This document shows positions 53,159 to 62,896 of a stretch of DNA of 64,000 bases, one piece after another (the first letter of the stretch is position 1; each line of letters starts with the position of its first letter). The notes beneath the pieces are model-generated. The model was not told the DNA's origin and did no database searches. It was given only the letters and a program-made list of their open reading frames with translations. The translations under genes and the position numbers were made by a program. This DNA comes from Rossellomorea aquimaris (GTDB lineage Bacteria > Bacillota > Bacilli > Bacillales > Bacillaceae_B), in NCBI RefSeq assembly GCF_035590735.1, contig NZ_CP141595.1, forward strand, positions 4,437,001-4,501,000, in the 5' to 3' direction.

Positions 53159-54400
53159 CTATAATCGGGATTCGTCAGTGAGTTTCATGGTTACTTCTTT
53201 CTTTTCACCGTTTCGATAGAGCGTGACTTTCATCTGATCGTTCACGTCTTTCTTGTTATAAAGATGCTTTCTTAACTCTATGACATTTTCAATTTTCTCT
53301 CCGTCCAGCTCCGTAATGACATCGAGCTCTTGTAAGCCTGCCTGGGCAGCTGGAGAATTGGGAACGGTTTGTCTGATCATGACACCATAATTGATTTCTT
53401 TCGGAAGCTTCAATGTCTCCTGCTGATGATAGGAAGAAATTTTATTCACATCCTCCAGTGTCACTCCCATTGCAGGACGCTTGACCTCTCCGTACTGCTC
53501 AAGGTCTTCAATAATCGGCTGAGCATAGTTGATCGGAATGGCTAGACCAATCCCTTCTACTGCACTCTGTGCGATTTTCATGGAGTTGATTCCAATTAAC
53601 TGACCGGAAATGTTAATGAGGGCTCCACCACTATTTCCTGGGTTGATGGCTGCATCGGTTTGGAGAACTTCTGCATTCCAATCTTCCATTCCATCCTGGT
53701 TAATATCGACCGGAATCGTTCTCTCTACACCCGAAACAACCCCCTGTGTGACTGAACCGGAAAATTGCAGTCCAAGTGGGTTACCAATCGCAATAACAGG
53801 TTCACCCGCCTTTAGCTTGTCTGAATTTCCAAACTCGGCAATGTCATCTTTCTTGATTTTGCTGCCATCGATTTCGATTACAGCCAGGTCTGTCCAAATA
53901 TCCGCACCACGCATTTCAGCAGGCACCTTAGTCCCGTCCGCAAGCGTCACTTCCAGCTGATCTGCTCCTTCTACGACGTGATTATTGGTCACAATATAGA
54001 CTTTATTACCTTCTTTCTTATACATAACCCCGGATCCTGTACCCGCCTGTTGATCCTGGGTTTGCCCTTCACCCTGTCCCCAGAAGCTTTGAGATTGGAT
54101 GTTCGTGATTCCTACAACAGAATCTCCAGCTTTCTCTACTGCTTTCGTCACGTCCGTTGTGACATCGACAGAAACATTTTGAGTGGCTCCATTATGATAC
54201 GCATCATCCGTTTCCTTCAGGTCCTCGTCGGGTTGAATGGAATACGGTAAGATATCAAAGTTCGTCAACTGAGGAATCGCTACAATGACCAAAATAGCTC
54301 CAAGTACCACTCCTAATAATCCAGCCAGGAACATTCCTCCCCGATTGCCCTTTTGCCTGCTCCTGCTTTCAGAATTATGATCCGAATCATAATATCCCAT
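53159..54400 (-). CDS. htrC: HtrA-family serine protease (HtrC/YycK-like)
   Basis: The 413-residue protein has a cytoplasmic N-terminus, one membrane helix (about 22-44), an extracellular trypsin-like protease domain and a C-terminal PDZ domain (SPAAQAGLQELDVITELDG). The catalytic triad is visible: His in IVTNNHVVEGAD, Asp in DIWTDLAVIEID and Ser in INPGNSGGALIN. It belongs to the envelope-quality HtrA/DegP group and follows the wal operon, as in other Bacillus genomes. A terminator-like hairpin separates it from walJ, so it likely has its own promoter in part. Confidence 0.95.
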   Translation of the reverse strand: MGYYDSDHNSESRSRQKGNRGGMFLAGLLGVVLGAILVIVAIPQLTNFDILPYSIQPDEDLKETDDAYHNGATQNVSVDVTTDVTKAVEKAGDSVVGITNIQSQSFWGQGEGQTQDQQAGTGSGVMYKKEGNKVYIVTNNHVVEGADQLEVTLADGTKVPAEMRGADIWTDLAVIEIDGSKIKKDDIAEFGNSDKLKAGEPVIAIGNPLGLQFSGSVTQGVVSGVERTIPVDINQDGMEDWNAEVLQTDAAINPGNSGGALINISGQLIGINSMKIAQSAVEGIGLAIPINYAQPIIEDLEQYGEVKRPAMGVTLEDVNKISSYHQQETLKLPKEINYGVMIRQTVPNSPAAQAGLQELDVITELDGEKIENVIELRKHLYNKKDVNDQMKVTLYRNGEKKEVTMKLTDESRL

Positions 54401-54541
54401 ATAACTTCATCCTTTCTACGTTCTATTCCTTTTGTTATTTTATCTTTACAAGCATGATTATAGTCAGGTTAAATTAAAAAATAATGAAAAAAGGGTAAGA
54501 ATTTCAAAATCTCACTGGATATGTAAATACCAAAGAAGACA

Positions 54542-54574
54542 AAAAAGGGTGAAGACCTCAGCCTTCACCTTTTT
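54542..54574 (-). terminator. Hairpin between walJ and htrC
   Basis: aaaaagggtgaag (54542-54554) pairs with cttcaccttttt (from 54564 on) with one bulged base. It has A and T runs on both sides and could end the wal transcript. Confidence 0.7.
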
Positions 54575-54613
54575 CATACCTTCAAAAGAAAAATCGTAAA
54601 CATTTGAATCGGT

Positions 54614-55417
54614 TTAAATCGCAACTAAAGGTGTTGGTACTTTAGGGTCCGTATCAAATAAATCAATTTGTTCTCCAACTACTATTCCTTTTGACTCGAG
54701 TGTCTGGGTGACACTCATTCTTGCTAGATCTTTCATATTATTATCGAGGCTGAGATGGGCCAAATAGATTCCTTTGGTCTTATCACCCATCACTTCACTC
54801 ATGGCAATGGCGGCATCCTCATTGGATACATGTCCATAATCACTCAGAATCCGACGCTTTATATTCCAGGGATACCTGCACATTCGGAGCATGCCTACAT
54901 CATGATTACTCTCAAATACATACGCATCGGCATTGGAAATGATCCCTTTCATCCGATCACTTACATATCCCGTGTCCGTTACCAGGACAAGCTTTTTCTC
55001 TCCCTGGTGGAAAATATAGAACATGGGCTCTGCCGCATCGTGTGAAACTCCAAAGGACTCAATGCTCATTCCTCCAAAGTGCTTGGCTGTTTCCATATCA
55101 AACGAAAACTTCTGTTCCGTATCTATTTTCCCTACTAAACCGTCCATGGCATTCCAGGTCTTATCGTTGGCATAGATCGGAAGCTTGTACTTTCTCGCTA
55201 ACACACCGATCCCCTTAATATGATCACTATGCTCATGAGTGACAAGAATACCCGATAAATCTTCTATCTTCCGGTCGATCCGACTGAACAACCCTTCCAT
55301 CTGTTTCCCGCTCAATCCTGCGTCGACAAGAAAGGAATGCTCTTCCGTCTCCACAAATATCGCATTTCCTGTACTGCCACTGGCAAGCACACTAAAATGC
55401 ATTGTCATATCTCTCAC
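54614..55417 (-). CDS. walJ: MBL-fold hydrolase WalJ (YycJ)
   Basis: The 267-residue metallo-beta-lactamase-fold protein has the metal motif LVTHEHSDHIKG, the motif VLVTDTGYVSD, and LAHLSLDNN near the end. WalJ is the last gene of the wal operon and acts at the link of cell wall and DNA metabolism (a nuclease-like activity is discussed for YycJ). It overlaps yycI by 4 bp. The start at MRDMTMHFSVLASGSTGN could also be the internal ATG (MHFSVLASGSTGN). Confidence 0.95.
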   Translation of the reverse strand: MRDMTMHFSVLASGSTGNAIFVETEEHSFLVDAGLSGKQMEGLFSRIDRKIEDLSGILVTHEHSDHIKGIGVLARKYKLPIYANDKTWNAMDGLVGKIDTEQKFSFDMETAKHFGGMSIESFGVSHDAAEPMFYIFHQGEKKLVLVTDTGYVSDRMKGIISNADAYVFESNHDVGMLRMCRYPWNIKRRILSDYGHVSNEDAAIAMSEVMGDKTKGIYLAHLSLDNNMKDLARMSVTQTLESKGIVVGEQIDLFDTDPKVPTPLVAI

Positions 55418-56223
55418 TCCAATGTTTCTTTGTCCGATTCGGTGACCTTTACTATCTGTGCTTCCACTGCATTAATAAATAAATCTTCTTTCTTCCCTTC
55501 TTTTTCAACAATGAAATGCCAGGTTGGAGCCAATACCTGATAATCATCAATCGGCACAAACGTTGAATAACAAAGACTGGGAACATCTACGATTTTACTG
55601 CCATTGGCTATTTCATTGTTTTCCACTAAAAACCTTAGAGCATCAAAAGGGGTAACCAACGATTTTTTTCCAGTGGATTCTTTTATATTTTCCAACAATG
55701 TTTGTTTATAGGATACAATTTCCCTTTCTGAATTCAAATACAAAATCAACTTTCCATTTTCGTTATTAAAGATTTTCCTGTCATTGTACGTTTGATAAAA
55801 GACAAGGGTTTGATCTTCTTTACTGTATTTCCAAAAGCTATATTGCTCACCATTTATGATACTTTCTTTAAGGAAATCCTTTAATTCAGCAGGTGAAAAG
55901 TCCTCACTGATAGATATAGGTTCCTTCAAAATTGCATTGATCGTATTATCATTCACAGTTTTTACTTCTTGATCTTTTATTTTCCCAAGATCTTTTTCAC
56001 TGAATTTTTTTGTACTTACTCTAATATAAGCATCTTTTATTGGTTCTTTTGACAGCTTTTGAGGATAAGTTATTTTTGCCGCTTTTAGAGTTTCTTCAAA
56101 AGAAGTCTGCACTATTGTATCAGGATTACTCGCACGGATTTTATCCATGAATATCGTCAAAAGAAATATATCTAAAACTAGAAAGACGATAATGAATATG
56201 CTTTTTGTTTTATTCCAATCCAT
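55414..56223 (-). CDS. yycI: WalRK regulatory protein YycI
   Basis: The 269-residue protein has one N-terminal membrane helix (IFIIVFLVLDIFLLTIFM) and an extracytoplasmic domain. YycI and YycH bind WalK through their membrane segments and restrain it in B. subtilis (they activate in S. aureus). It lies 3 bp after yycH and overlaps walJ. Confidence 0.95.
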   Translation of the reverse strand: MDWNKTKSIFIIVFLVLDIFLLTIFMDKIRASNPDTIVQTSFEETLKAAKITYPQKLSKEPIKDAYIRVSTKKFSEKDLGKIKDQEVKTVNDNTINAILKEPISISEDFSPAELKDFLKESIINGEQYSFWKYSKEDQTLVFYQTYNDRKIFNNENGKLILYLNSEREIVSYKQTLLENIKESTGKKSLVTPFDALRFLVENNEIANGSKIVDVPSLCYSTFVPIDDYQVLAPTWHFIVEKEGKKEDLFINAVEAQIVKVTESDKETLE

Positions 56224-56226
56224 CGG

Positions 56227-57552
56227 TTAGAACCCCTCCAATTCTTCAAGAGGTATTCTTAACCAATTGCCGCTAAACTTGTAATACCAGGAAGGTTCAA
56301 AGATGATGAAATTTTTATTGGACTCGTTTGAATCTCTTGTCATTCTATATCCTATAACAATATCCTCCACATCTTCTAGTCCTTTTGTACGGTTCTGTTT
56401 CAATGCATATAATACAGAGGCACCTGATGGAAGTAATACATCTCGAATTTCATTTTTTGAAACCATGTCCAATTTAAAGAACGGTCGATCATACTTGCTG
56501 ATTGATTCACTTCCCCACACTTGAGACACCTCAGCCATATTATTCTCATTGAAAACAGGGTGGTTTTCCATAAAGAGCCTATACACAATCTTATTTTCAA
56601 TTGGACTAATGGAATAAAAATGATAGTCATCCGTCCAACCACCATGATCATTGACAAACTCCATGCTTTTCTGGAATAAAGAAACTGGTGGCAGAGAAGT
56701 GTTTTCATCCACAGATAAATTCACATATGAAAGAGTATTGTAATCTTCATTCGTCTTCATAAAGCTTGGTACATTAATAAAGGTGTTTTTTGTCACTTCG
56801 ACATTCTTTGGATCGCTGAATAATGCTTTTTTGAAATCATCCAAAGATAGTGTATCTGAATAGTACCTATAACTTTTATACTCTTTTGGTAACTTCGGAA
56901 GGAAAATGTTTCTTTTAGAGTTCAATGGCTGCTCAATATACTCATCATAGGAAACAACCTGCTTCAGAAATGTTTTCTCGAATTTTTGTAAACTTTCAAC
57001 ACTGACACGACACTCATAAAAATACTTTTCATTAGAATTGAGGGATACAAAATACACAGTCCCCGCGTCGGAGTTTACAGTATTTAAATCAATCACTATG
57101 CGGTCAAATGAAGCGGTGGGAACCTTTTTATCTTCCAAATGAATAACACGGCTATAGATAGAAAGTGGCACATTATCAGGGAATACAATCTCTACTTTCT
57201 TTTCCCCTTGTATCACTGATTTGATTTCATCTCTGGTGTATTGATTTGAATAGTCTTTCAAATCAAACAGAGTCCAGCTACTTAAATCTTTTATAACCTT
57301 GTTCATTTCATCTCCATCTAATGTCCCGACCGTTTTGTTACTAGAATGATAAAAAAGTTGATACGGTTTGATCAACACCTTTGAAAGATCCGTCTCCTCA
57401 ATCTTTTCACCCACTGAAACCTCAAAGGTTTCAGTGCTATCTATCGTGTCATACCCAGGTTGATACGTCCAAAGATTAAAGGTTAGAAAAATACTGATAC
57501 AAACAAGTAATGTTAATACTATCGATTTTATTTTTTCGTATTTCATGACCAA
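56227..57552 (-). CDS. yycH: WalRK regulatory protein YycH
   Basis: The 441-residue protein has a short cytoplasmic start, one membrane helix (SIVLTLLVCISIFLTFNLW) and a large extracytoplasmic domain with the typical mixed fold. It controls WalK activity with YycI. It overlaps walK by 10 bp. The domain end (NFIIFEPSWYYKFSGNWLRI) is a family feature. Confidence 0.95.
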   Translation of the reverse strand: MVMKYEKIKSIVLTLLVCISIFLTFNLWTYQPGYDTIDSTETFEVSVGEKIEETDLSKVLIKPYQLFYHSSNKTVGTLDGDEMNKVIKDLSSWTLFDLKDYSNQYTRDEIKSVIQGEKKVEIVFPDNVPLSIYSRVIHLEDKKVPTASFDRIVIDLNTVNSDAGTVYFVSLNSNEKYFYECRVSVESLQKFEKTFLKQVVSYDEYIEQPLNSKRNIFLPKLPKEYKSYRYYSDTLSLDDFKKALFSDPKNVEVTKNTFINVPSFMKTNEDYNTLSYVNLSVDENTSLPPVSLFQKSMEFVNDHGGWTDDYHFYSISPIENKIVYRLFMENHPVFNENNMAEVSQVWGSESISKYDRPFFKLDMVSKNEIRDVLLPSGASVLYALKQNRTKGLEDVEDIVIGYRMTRDSNESNKNFIIFEPSWYYKFSGNWLRIPLEELEGF

Positions 57553-59369
57553 TCATCCTCTTGTGCGGTATCATATGGGAGGGTAAATATGATCGTCGTG
57601 CCCTTACCTTCAGTACTGGTCGCCCATACGTCACCACCGTGTGCTGAAATCATTTCTTTCGCAATCGCAAGACCGAGACCCGTACCACCCATTTGTCTTG
57701 TTCTGGCTTTGTCGACACGGTAGAAACGTTCAAAGATTTTTTCTAAGTTTTCTTTAGGTATCCCTAACCCTTGATCCGATACACTGATTTCAACGTAGCC
57801 GTCTTTTTCTTGGACTTGGAACGTAATCGTTCCACCCTCAGGGGAATATTTCAATGCATTGGAAATAATATTATCTAAAACCTGCGTTATTTTATCCTGA
57901 TCGACCTCTACGAACAATGCCTTGTCCGGTAAAAAGCGTTGAAATGTCACATTAATATCTTTCGTCATTTCAAATCGATCGATGATTTTATGGAAAAAGA
58001 GAATAAAGTCTACCCAATCTTTATTAAATCGATAGTCTTTACTATCCATTTTAGAGAGTTGTAGAAGATCATTGACAAGTCTGATCATTCTCTCGGTTTC
58101 ATTTTGAGTGACATCCAGGAACTGAGGGGCTATTTGCTCATCCTGCCATGCACCTTCTGCAAGCGCCTCTAAGTAGCTTCTCATCGTTGTAAGAGGTGTT
58201 CTGAGCTCGTGAGAGACATTGGCTACAAATTCCCGTCGCTCCAAGTCGATTTTCTCTTGTTCGGTTATATCATGTAAAACGGCTATCAGCCCATTTACAA
58301 ACCCGGTCTCTTTTTGAATGATAGAGAAATTAGCCCTCAGGATATATGGTTTATCCTTTGTGCTGTAATCTAAAATGATGGATTCCTGTTCATTGGACAA
58401 GTCATCAAAAGTATATTCTTCATCCAACCCTAATAATGAAACAATCGGTTGAGAGACGACTGTTTCACGTGAAACATTTAGCATGCTCGCTGCGGGATCG
58501 TTGATGAGAATGACTCTTCCTTTTCGATCGGTTGCAATGACCCCATCAGTCATATAAGAGAGGACGGATGAAAGCTTTCTGCGCTCTCCTTCTGTCGTTG
58601 CCTGTGCTTCCTGTAGACGCTTAGTTAAATTGTTAAACGTGATGGCAAGCTGACCAATCTCATCATAACCATACACTTTAACTTTTCTGGAAAAATTCCC
58701 TTTCGCCATGGCCAACGCTTGTTTTCGCATATCCGAAATCGGCCTGGTGACGGTTTGAGCTAATAAAACCCCCAGTATAGCCGTTATGATAAGGGCAATC
58801 AGGGTACCGTTGGTGAAGATTTTATTAATATCGTTCATTTGGTCATAGACTCTCTCAATTTCACCAACGATATATATGGCACCAATCACTTCATCATTAG
58901 ATTCGATCGGTTTGGAATGCACCCAGATACGGTCATTTGTTTGATTATCAAGATACGTATTTTCAGAAGAGACACCTAAGGCAAGTACCCTTTTCACATC
59001 TTTATCGGACGTCACTCTGTTTACAAGTTTTTGATTATTGGGATCTGAAGTTCCGATAATCCGTTTTCGATTATCAATTACCCGGATTTCAGCGATATCT
59101 GAATTCTTGCTGCTATCTTCTAATATTCTTCTAATATCTTCTTCTTGCGTAGGGTCATCTTCCCCACGCACTTTCACCATTTCTTCTCTAATTGTGTACT
59201 CTAACAATTCTACTCTATTTGTAATAGAAGATTGGAAGTTCTCAACAAGCTTCTGCTCAAGTTCCCTCACAAAATAAACCCCAATAATCTGCATGGCGAG
59301 AAGAATAAGCAGAACATAAATCAAAACGAATTTCAGATGGATGGAACGGGTTAAACCTACTTTCTTCAT
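57543..59369 (-). CDS. walK: Sensor histidine kinase WalK
   Basis: The 608-residue kinase has membrane helices near 12-32 and 183-203 with an extracellular Cache-like sensor between them, then HAMP (about 205-255), PAS (about 265-365), a HisKA domain with His387 (FVANVSHELRTPLTTM) and an ATPase domain (ISNALKYSPEGG, GTGLGLAIAKEM). It is the essential regulator of wall turnover, probably responding to peptidoglycan fragments. It lies 6 bp after walR and is part of the five-gene operon. Confidence 0.97.
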   Translation of the reverse strand: MKKVGLTRSIHLKFVLIYVLLILLAMQIIGVYFVRELEQKLVENFQSSITNRVELLEYTIREEMVKVRGEDDPTQEEDIRRILEDSSKNSDIAEIRVIDNRKRIIGTSDPNNQKLVNRVTSDKDVKRVLALGVSSENTYLDNQTNDRIWVHSKPIESNDEVIGAIYIVGEIERVYDQMNDINKIFTNGTLIALIITAILGVLLAQTVTRPISDMRKQALAMAKGNFSRKVKVYGYDEIGQLAITFNNLTKRLQEAQATTEGERRKLSSVLSYMTDGVIATDRKGRVILINDPAASMLNVSRETVVSQPIVSLLGLDEEYTFDDLSNEQESIILDYSTKDKPYILRANFSIIQKETGFVNGLIAVLHDITEQEKIDLERREFVANVSHELRTPLTTMRSYLEALAEGAWQDEQIAPQFLDVTQNETERMIRLVNDLLQLSKMDSKDYRFNKDWVDFILFFHKIIDRFEMTKDINVTFQRFLPDKALFVEVDQDKITQVLDNIISNALKYSPEGGTITFQVQEKDGYVEISVSDQGLGIPKENLEKIFERFYRVDKARTRQMGGTGLGLAIAKEMISAHGGDVWATSTEGKGTTIIFTLPYDTAQEDDWS

Positions 59370-59375
59370 TACAAA

Positions 59376-60083
59376 TTACTCCTGTTCGGGATTTCGTAAG
59401 TAATAACCGACTCCTCTACGTGTTACGATCCAGGTAGGGTGACTTGGGTTGTCCTCAATTTTCTCGCGAAGACGTCTGACGGTCACATCGACCGTACGTA
59501 CATCTCCGTAGTAATCATAACCCCAAACAGTTTGAAGCAAGTGTTCACGGGTCATCACTTGTCCAATGTGCTTCGCTAAGTAATGAAGAAGCTCAAACTC
59601 ACGATGTGTCAGCTCAATCGTTTCTCCTCTTTTCGAAACAACGTACGCATCAGGATGGATGGTTAAAGAACCGACCGTGATTTCATTGTTCTCATCTTCA
59701 GCATTTTGCTGTGCCCCTTGCTGATGGCGTCGCAAATTAGCTTTCACACGGGCAATCAATTCACGTGTACTAAAAGGTTTCGTTACATAATCATCAGCAC
59801 CGAGTTCTAACCCCAGCACCTTATCAATTTCCGAGTCTTTCGCTGTCAGCATAATGATAGGCATTTCATACTTCTTCCTGATTTCTCGGCAAACTTCCAT
59901 TCCATCACGATTTGGAAGCATAATATCAAGAAGGACAAGATCCGGCTTGATTTCTTCCGCCATCTTGACGGCTTCGTCACCATCATAAGCGCAATGTACT
60001 TCATAACCTTCTTTTTTCAAATTAAACTGTAGTATATCTGCAATTGGTTTCTCATCGTCAACGACTAATATTTTCTTTTCCAT
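59376..60083 (-). CDS. walR: Response regulator WalR
   Basis: The 235-residue OmpR-type regulator has a receiver domain (ILVVDDEKPI, LVLLDIMLPNRDGMEV with the phospho-acceptor Asp, ADDYVTKPFSTREL) and a winged-helix domain with the tail GVGYYLRNPEQE. WalR controls wall hydrolase genes. It is the first gene of the operon. The spacer 60084-60429 holds its promoter and a hairpin. Confidence 0.98.
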   Translation of the reverse strand: MEKKILVVDDEKPIADILQFNLKKEGYEVHCAYDGDEAVKMAEEIKPDLVLLDIMLPNRDGMEVCREIRKKYEMPIIMLTAKDSEIDKVLGLELGADDYVTKPFSTRELIARVKANLRRHQQGAQQNAEDENNEITVGSLTIHPDAYVVSKRGETIELTHREFELLHYLAKHIGQVMTREHLLQTVWGYDYYGDVRTVDVTVRRLREKIEDNPSHPTWIVTRRGVGYYLRNPEQE

Positions 60084-60429
60084 GTCAATTGATCTCCTTT
60101 AGAAAAAAGTAATGTATCATATAAAGTTGTGATTAGTATTGGATTCTTCCTTTAAATTTACCACTATCTCCATATTAATTCATCTTTAACTCTATCATAA
60201 CCCTTATTTCATTTCTTTTTGACTACAATCTAAATATAACAAAGGGGCCTGACAAATAAAATGATTGTGTCAGTCCCCTGATTGATTACTTGTATTAAAC
60301 TAGATTGTTTTAAAAAACATTGTTGCTAAATGAGTAGTGGTTGATTTCCGCTTCAATCAACATCGTAGTAAAACATTTTTATACAAATCCTCTATTAAAA
60401 GCAACAACCTTTTAGAAATGAGTCCTGTA
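60084..60429. other. Spacer upstream of walR
   Basis: 345 bp hold the wal promoter and the 3' end of the M23 gene transcript. The only clear structure is the hairpin at 60243-60279. I see no gene. Confidence 0.5.
60243..60279 (-). terminator. Terminator-like hairpin of GGGGNCTGAC type
   Basis: aggggcctgaca (60243-60254) pairs with tgtcagtcccct (60268-60279) with one mismatch. It is related to the dus terminator (26762-26804). It follows the M23 gene on the minus strand. Confidence 0.6.
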
Positions 60430-61917
60430 TTACAGTACATCTAATGGATTGATAAGTGATCCATTTTTGTAAACTTCGATATGCAGGTGAACTCCTGTAG
60501 ATTCACCAGTTGTACCCATGATACCGATTTTTTGGCCTCTTTCCACCGTTTGACCGGCAGAAACTGAAATGGAATCTAAATGAGCATAAATCGTTTTATA
60601 TCCATTTCCATGATCAATCACAACTTTATTTCCATAACCGCCATCATCCCAACCGGCAGAAACGACTCTTCCATTATCAACGGATTTAATTGTAGGATCA
60701 TCTGGTCGCGCAATATCGATCCCTTTATGAACTTTACCCCATCTTGGTCCTTGCTTAGAGGAAATATAACCGCCATTTGTCGGCCATGAAAAGTTTCCTG
60801 ATCCCCTGGATGGAGTTGCTTTTGTTCCTTTAATGACAATATATTTCACTGGATCCTTTAGTTTCTTCTCTTCTTTTACATTTTTCTCTATTTGAGAACC
60901 GTTCACTTCTGTCGTTTCAAACGCAACGGATTTCTCACCTTCTTGACCTTCCTGCTTCACTTTCGTATCGCCTTTATTCATAGAAGAGTCTTCTACTACT
61001 TCTTTCTCATAGGCAATCTTTTCGATCTTGTTTGCTTCTTTTTTAACAAGAACATGAACAAGGGGCTCATATACAGTTACGTTTAGCGCTGAACCAACTT
61101 TCAGGGCATCGTCTTCTTTTAACTCAGGGTTTAGCTCCAGCAATTTCCCGGTAGTTAACTGATGCTCTTCTGCAATCGTACCAAGAGCATCACCTTCTTG
61201 AACCTTATATATCTTTTCTTCTAAGGTACCCTTCTTAAGAAGATCTGCTGCTTCCTCAGAAGACATCATTTCTTCCGGCTCCACTTGCGTCTTCTTCATC
61301 TCTACTTTTTCTTTAAAAGAAACTTCTAATAAACGTGTTTCATTTTCTTTTAAAGTGGGTAGAGAAGAGGGTGAAGAGTCCTTTTTTCGCGCTTCCAATT
61401 CGCTTAACTCTTCTTCAGAAACATAGTTCAGCTTAAAAGTCTTTAAAGCTTCTTCAGCTGCCTTTTCGTCTTTTACATAAGCAACCGGTTTATTGTTCAC
61501 GACTAAAGCAAAAGCATTTGCTTCAACCGATACTGATTTATTTACATTCTCAATTACCTTTTGATTGTTTGTTTTCACAGCAGAAAACACATTCTCAGGT
61601 ATGTACGTTACATCATGAGTAAAATCAACCTGGAAATCCGTGTATTCGTTCTTAGCTTCAGACAGTTTCTCATCCAAAACAGCTTCTACTTCTCCCTGAT
61701 TCGTAACTGCCCCTACATACTCACTACCCATATATACATGATAGATGGTTTGAAGATTTTCATCCGTTCCAGTACTTGCTGCCGCAGATGAAAAAGTTAG
61801 AGCAGTAAGAGCAAGAGTTGTAATCCCTACTCTTTTTACAAATTGATTAGATCTATGTCGAATATTAAGTTTTTTATATTTTTCTAAAATGGGTGTTAAT
61901 TTCTCTCCAAAACTCAT
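60430..61917 (-). CDS. Secreted LysM/G5/M23 peptidoglycan endopeptidase
   Basis: The 495-residue protein has a basic N-terminus with a hydrophobic signal segment (VGITTLALTALTFSSAAAST), a LysM domain (IYKVQEGDALGTIAEEHQLT), a G5-like stretch (about 300-360) and a C-terminal M23 domain. The zinc site is visible as HKGIDIA and GVHLHIEVY. M23 enzymes cut peptide cross-links of peptidoglycan. The gene directly upstream of the walR operon suggests WalR control, and an imperfect WalR box lies about 140 bp upstream. Length and layout fit other Bacillus members. Confidence 0.93.
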   Translation of the reverse strand: MSFGEKLTPILEKYKKLNIRHRSNQFVKRVGITTLALTALTFSSAAASTGTDENLQTIYHVYMGSEYVGAVTNQGEVEAVLDEKLSEAKNEYTDFQVDFTHDVTYIPENVFSAVKTNNQKVIENVNKSVSVEANAFALVVNNKPVAYVKDEKAAEEALKTFKLNYVSEEELSELEARKKDSSPSSLPTLKENETRLLEVSFKEKVEMKKTQVEPEEMMSSEEAADLLKKGTLEEKIYKVQEGDALGTIAEEHQLTTGKLLELNPELKEDDALKVGSALNVTVYEPLVHVLVKKEANKIEKIAYEKEVVEDSSMNKGDTKVKQEGQEGEKSVAFETTEVNGSQIEKNVKEEKKLKDPVKYIVIKGTKATPSRGSGNFSWPTNGGYISSKQGPRWGKVHKGIDIARPDDPTIKSVDNGRVVSAGWDDGGYGNKVVIDHGNGYKTIYAHLDSISVSAGQTVERGQKIGIMGTTGESTGVHLHIEVYKNGSLINPLDVL

Positions 61918-62052
61918 TGAGTTGCCTCCTATAAACTAAAGCAAAAATCCCAGTTACGGTAGTTCATTAAGCCTAATTTAGTAAAATTCTATAAAATTCG
62001 TACTTTACTAATTTACCATAATTCGACGAAATCCGGGACACAGAATCAAGAT

Positions 62053-62069
62053 TGTAATAAAACTGTATA
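62053..62069 (+). promoter_or_regulatory. Imperfect WalR-box candidate
   Basis: TGTAAT-AAAAC-TGTATA fits the WalR consensus TGTWAH-N5-TGTWAH except for one base in the second half. It lies about 136 bp upstream of the M23 peptidase start and in the opposite orientation. It is weak evidence. Confidence 0.35.
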
Positions 62070-62224
62070 ATTGATTAGAGATCAAAGAAAGCGCTTCAAT
62101 GGTGTTTTTAGCGTTACAGTGGGAACCGCGTGGGTCTAAAGGTGGATGGGCTGTTGAAACAATGATGGTAAAAATTAGAGGGATTTTACTATACTTTGTT
62201 ACAATAGTGTTACAAAGACAAATA

Positions 62225-62264
62225 AAAAAGTACTACGAGAGTCAAAGTCGTCGCAGTACTTTTT
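62225..62264 (-). terminator. Terminator of the tRNA operon
   Basis: aaaaagtactacga (62225-62238) pairs with tcgtcgcagtacttttt (62248-62264) with a small bulge; the minus-strand side ends in TACTTTTTTATTTG. It lies directly after tRNA-Phe. Confidence 0.85.
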
Positions 62265-62270
62265 GTAAGA

Positions 62271-62343
62271 TGGCTCAGGACGGAATCGAACCGCCGACAC
62301 ATGGATTTTCAGTCCATTGCTCTACCAACTGAGCTACTGAGCC
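62271..62343 (-). tRNA. tRNA-Phe (GAA)
   Basis: 73-nt cloverleaf on the minus strand: acceptor GGCTCAG/CTGAGCC, D-loop AGCTCAGTTGGTAGAGC, anticodon loop CTGAAAA (GAA), T-loop GGTTCGATTCC. No CCA is encoded. It is last in a four-tRNA cluster. Confidence 0.96.
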
Positions 62344-62374
62344 ATATCGTTTTAAAAATAATCAAATATGTAAA

Positions 62375-62451
62375 TGGCGGTCCGGACGGGACTCGAACCC
62401 GCGACCTCCTGCGTGACAGGCAGGCATTCTAACCAACTGAACTACCGGACC
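62375..62451 (-). tRNA. tRNA-Asp (GTC)
   Basis: 77 nt including an encoded CCA. Acceptor GGTCCGG/CCGGACC, anticodon loop CTGTCAC (GTC), T-arm GGGTTCGAGTCCC. Confidence 0.96.
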
Positions 62452-62547
62452 AGAGTTTTTTGTGATAGCAAAATAGCTAACTATCAACTTACACTAGCAT
62501 AATACTTTCTTGAAGCAGCATTATTTATCACTTCGAGAAAATAATAA

Positions 62548-62619
62548 TGACCCATACGGGATTCGAACCCGTGTTACCGCCGTGAAAGGGCGGTGTCTTA
62601 ACCGCTTGACCAATGGGCC
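62548..62619 (-). tRNA. tRNA-Glu (TTC)
   Basis: 72 nt. Acceptor GGCCCAT/ATGGGTC, anticodon loop CTTTCAC (TTC), T-arm GGGTTCGAATCCC. No CCA is encoded. Confidence 0.96.
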
Positions 62620-62639
62620 ATGTAGAGAGAAAAAAATGG

Positions 62640-62712
62640 TGAGCCATGAAGGATTCGAACCTTCGACCCTCTGATTAAAAGTCAGATGCTCTACCAACTG
62701 AGCTAATGGCTC
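62640..62712 (-). tRNA. tRNA-Lys (TTT)
   Basis: 73 nt. Acceptor GAGCCAT/ATGGCTC, anticodon loop CTTTTAA (TTT), T-arm AGGTTCGAATCCT. It is the first gene of the cluster on the minus strand. Confidence 0.96.
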
Positions 62713-62896
62713 TAAGTATATATAAACACGAATAGCAAGCTTGATCAAAGCCGCTTTCGTGACAACGAAATTAATATTATCACAGTATGAATGTCGAGGG
62801 CAATAGTTTTTTTGGATTTATTGTCGAAAATTATTTCTCGGGGAATAATGATGGGGAAATGCACTTGGTTGGGCAGGTGCATTTCCCTTAATCCGT

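Noticed and set aside
52903..53181. 92-codon plus-strand frame upstream of rlmH
   Set aside because: It is the antisense of the CxxH/CxxC mini-protein gene, which has the better ribosome binding site and known family motif.
62099..62332. 77-codon plus-strand frame next to the tRNAs
   Set aside because: It runs into tRNA-Phe and has no ribosome binding site or recognisable product.
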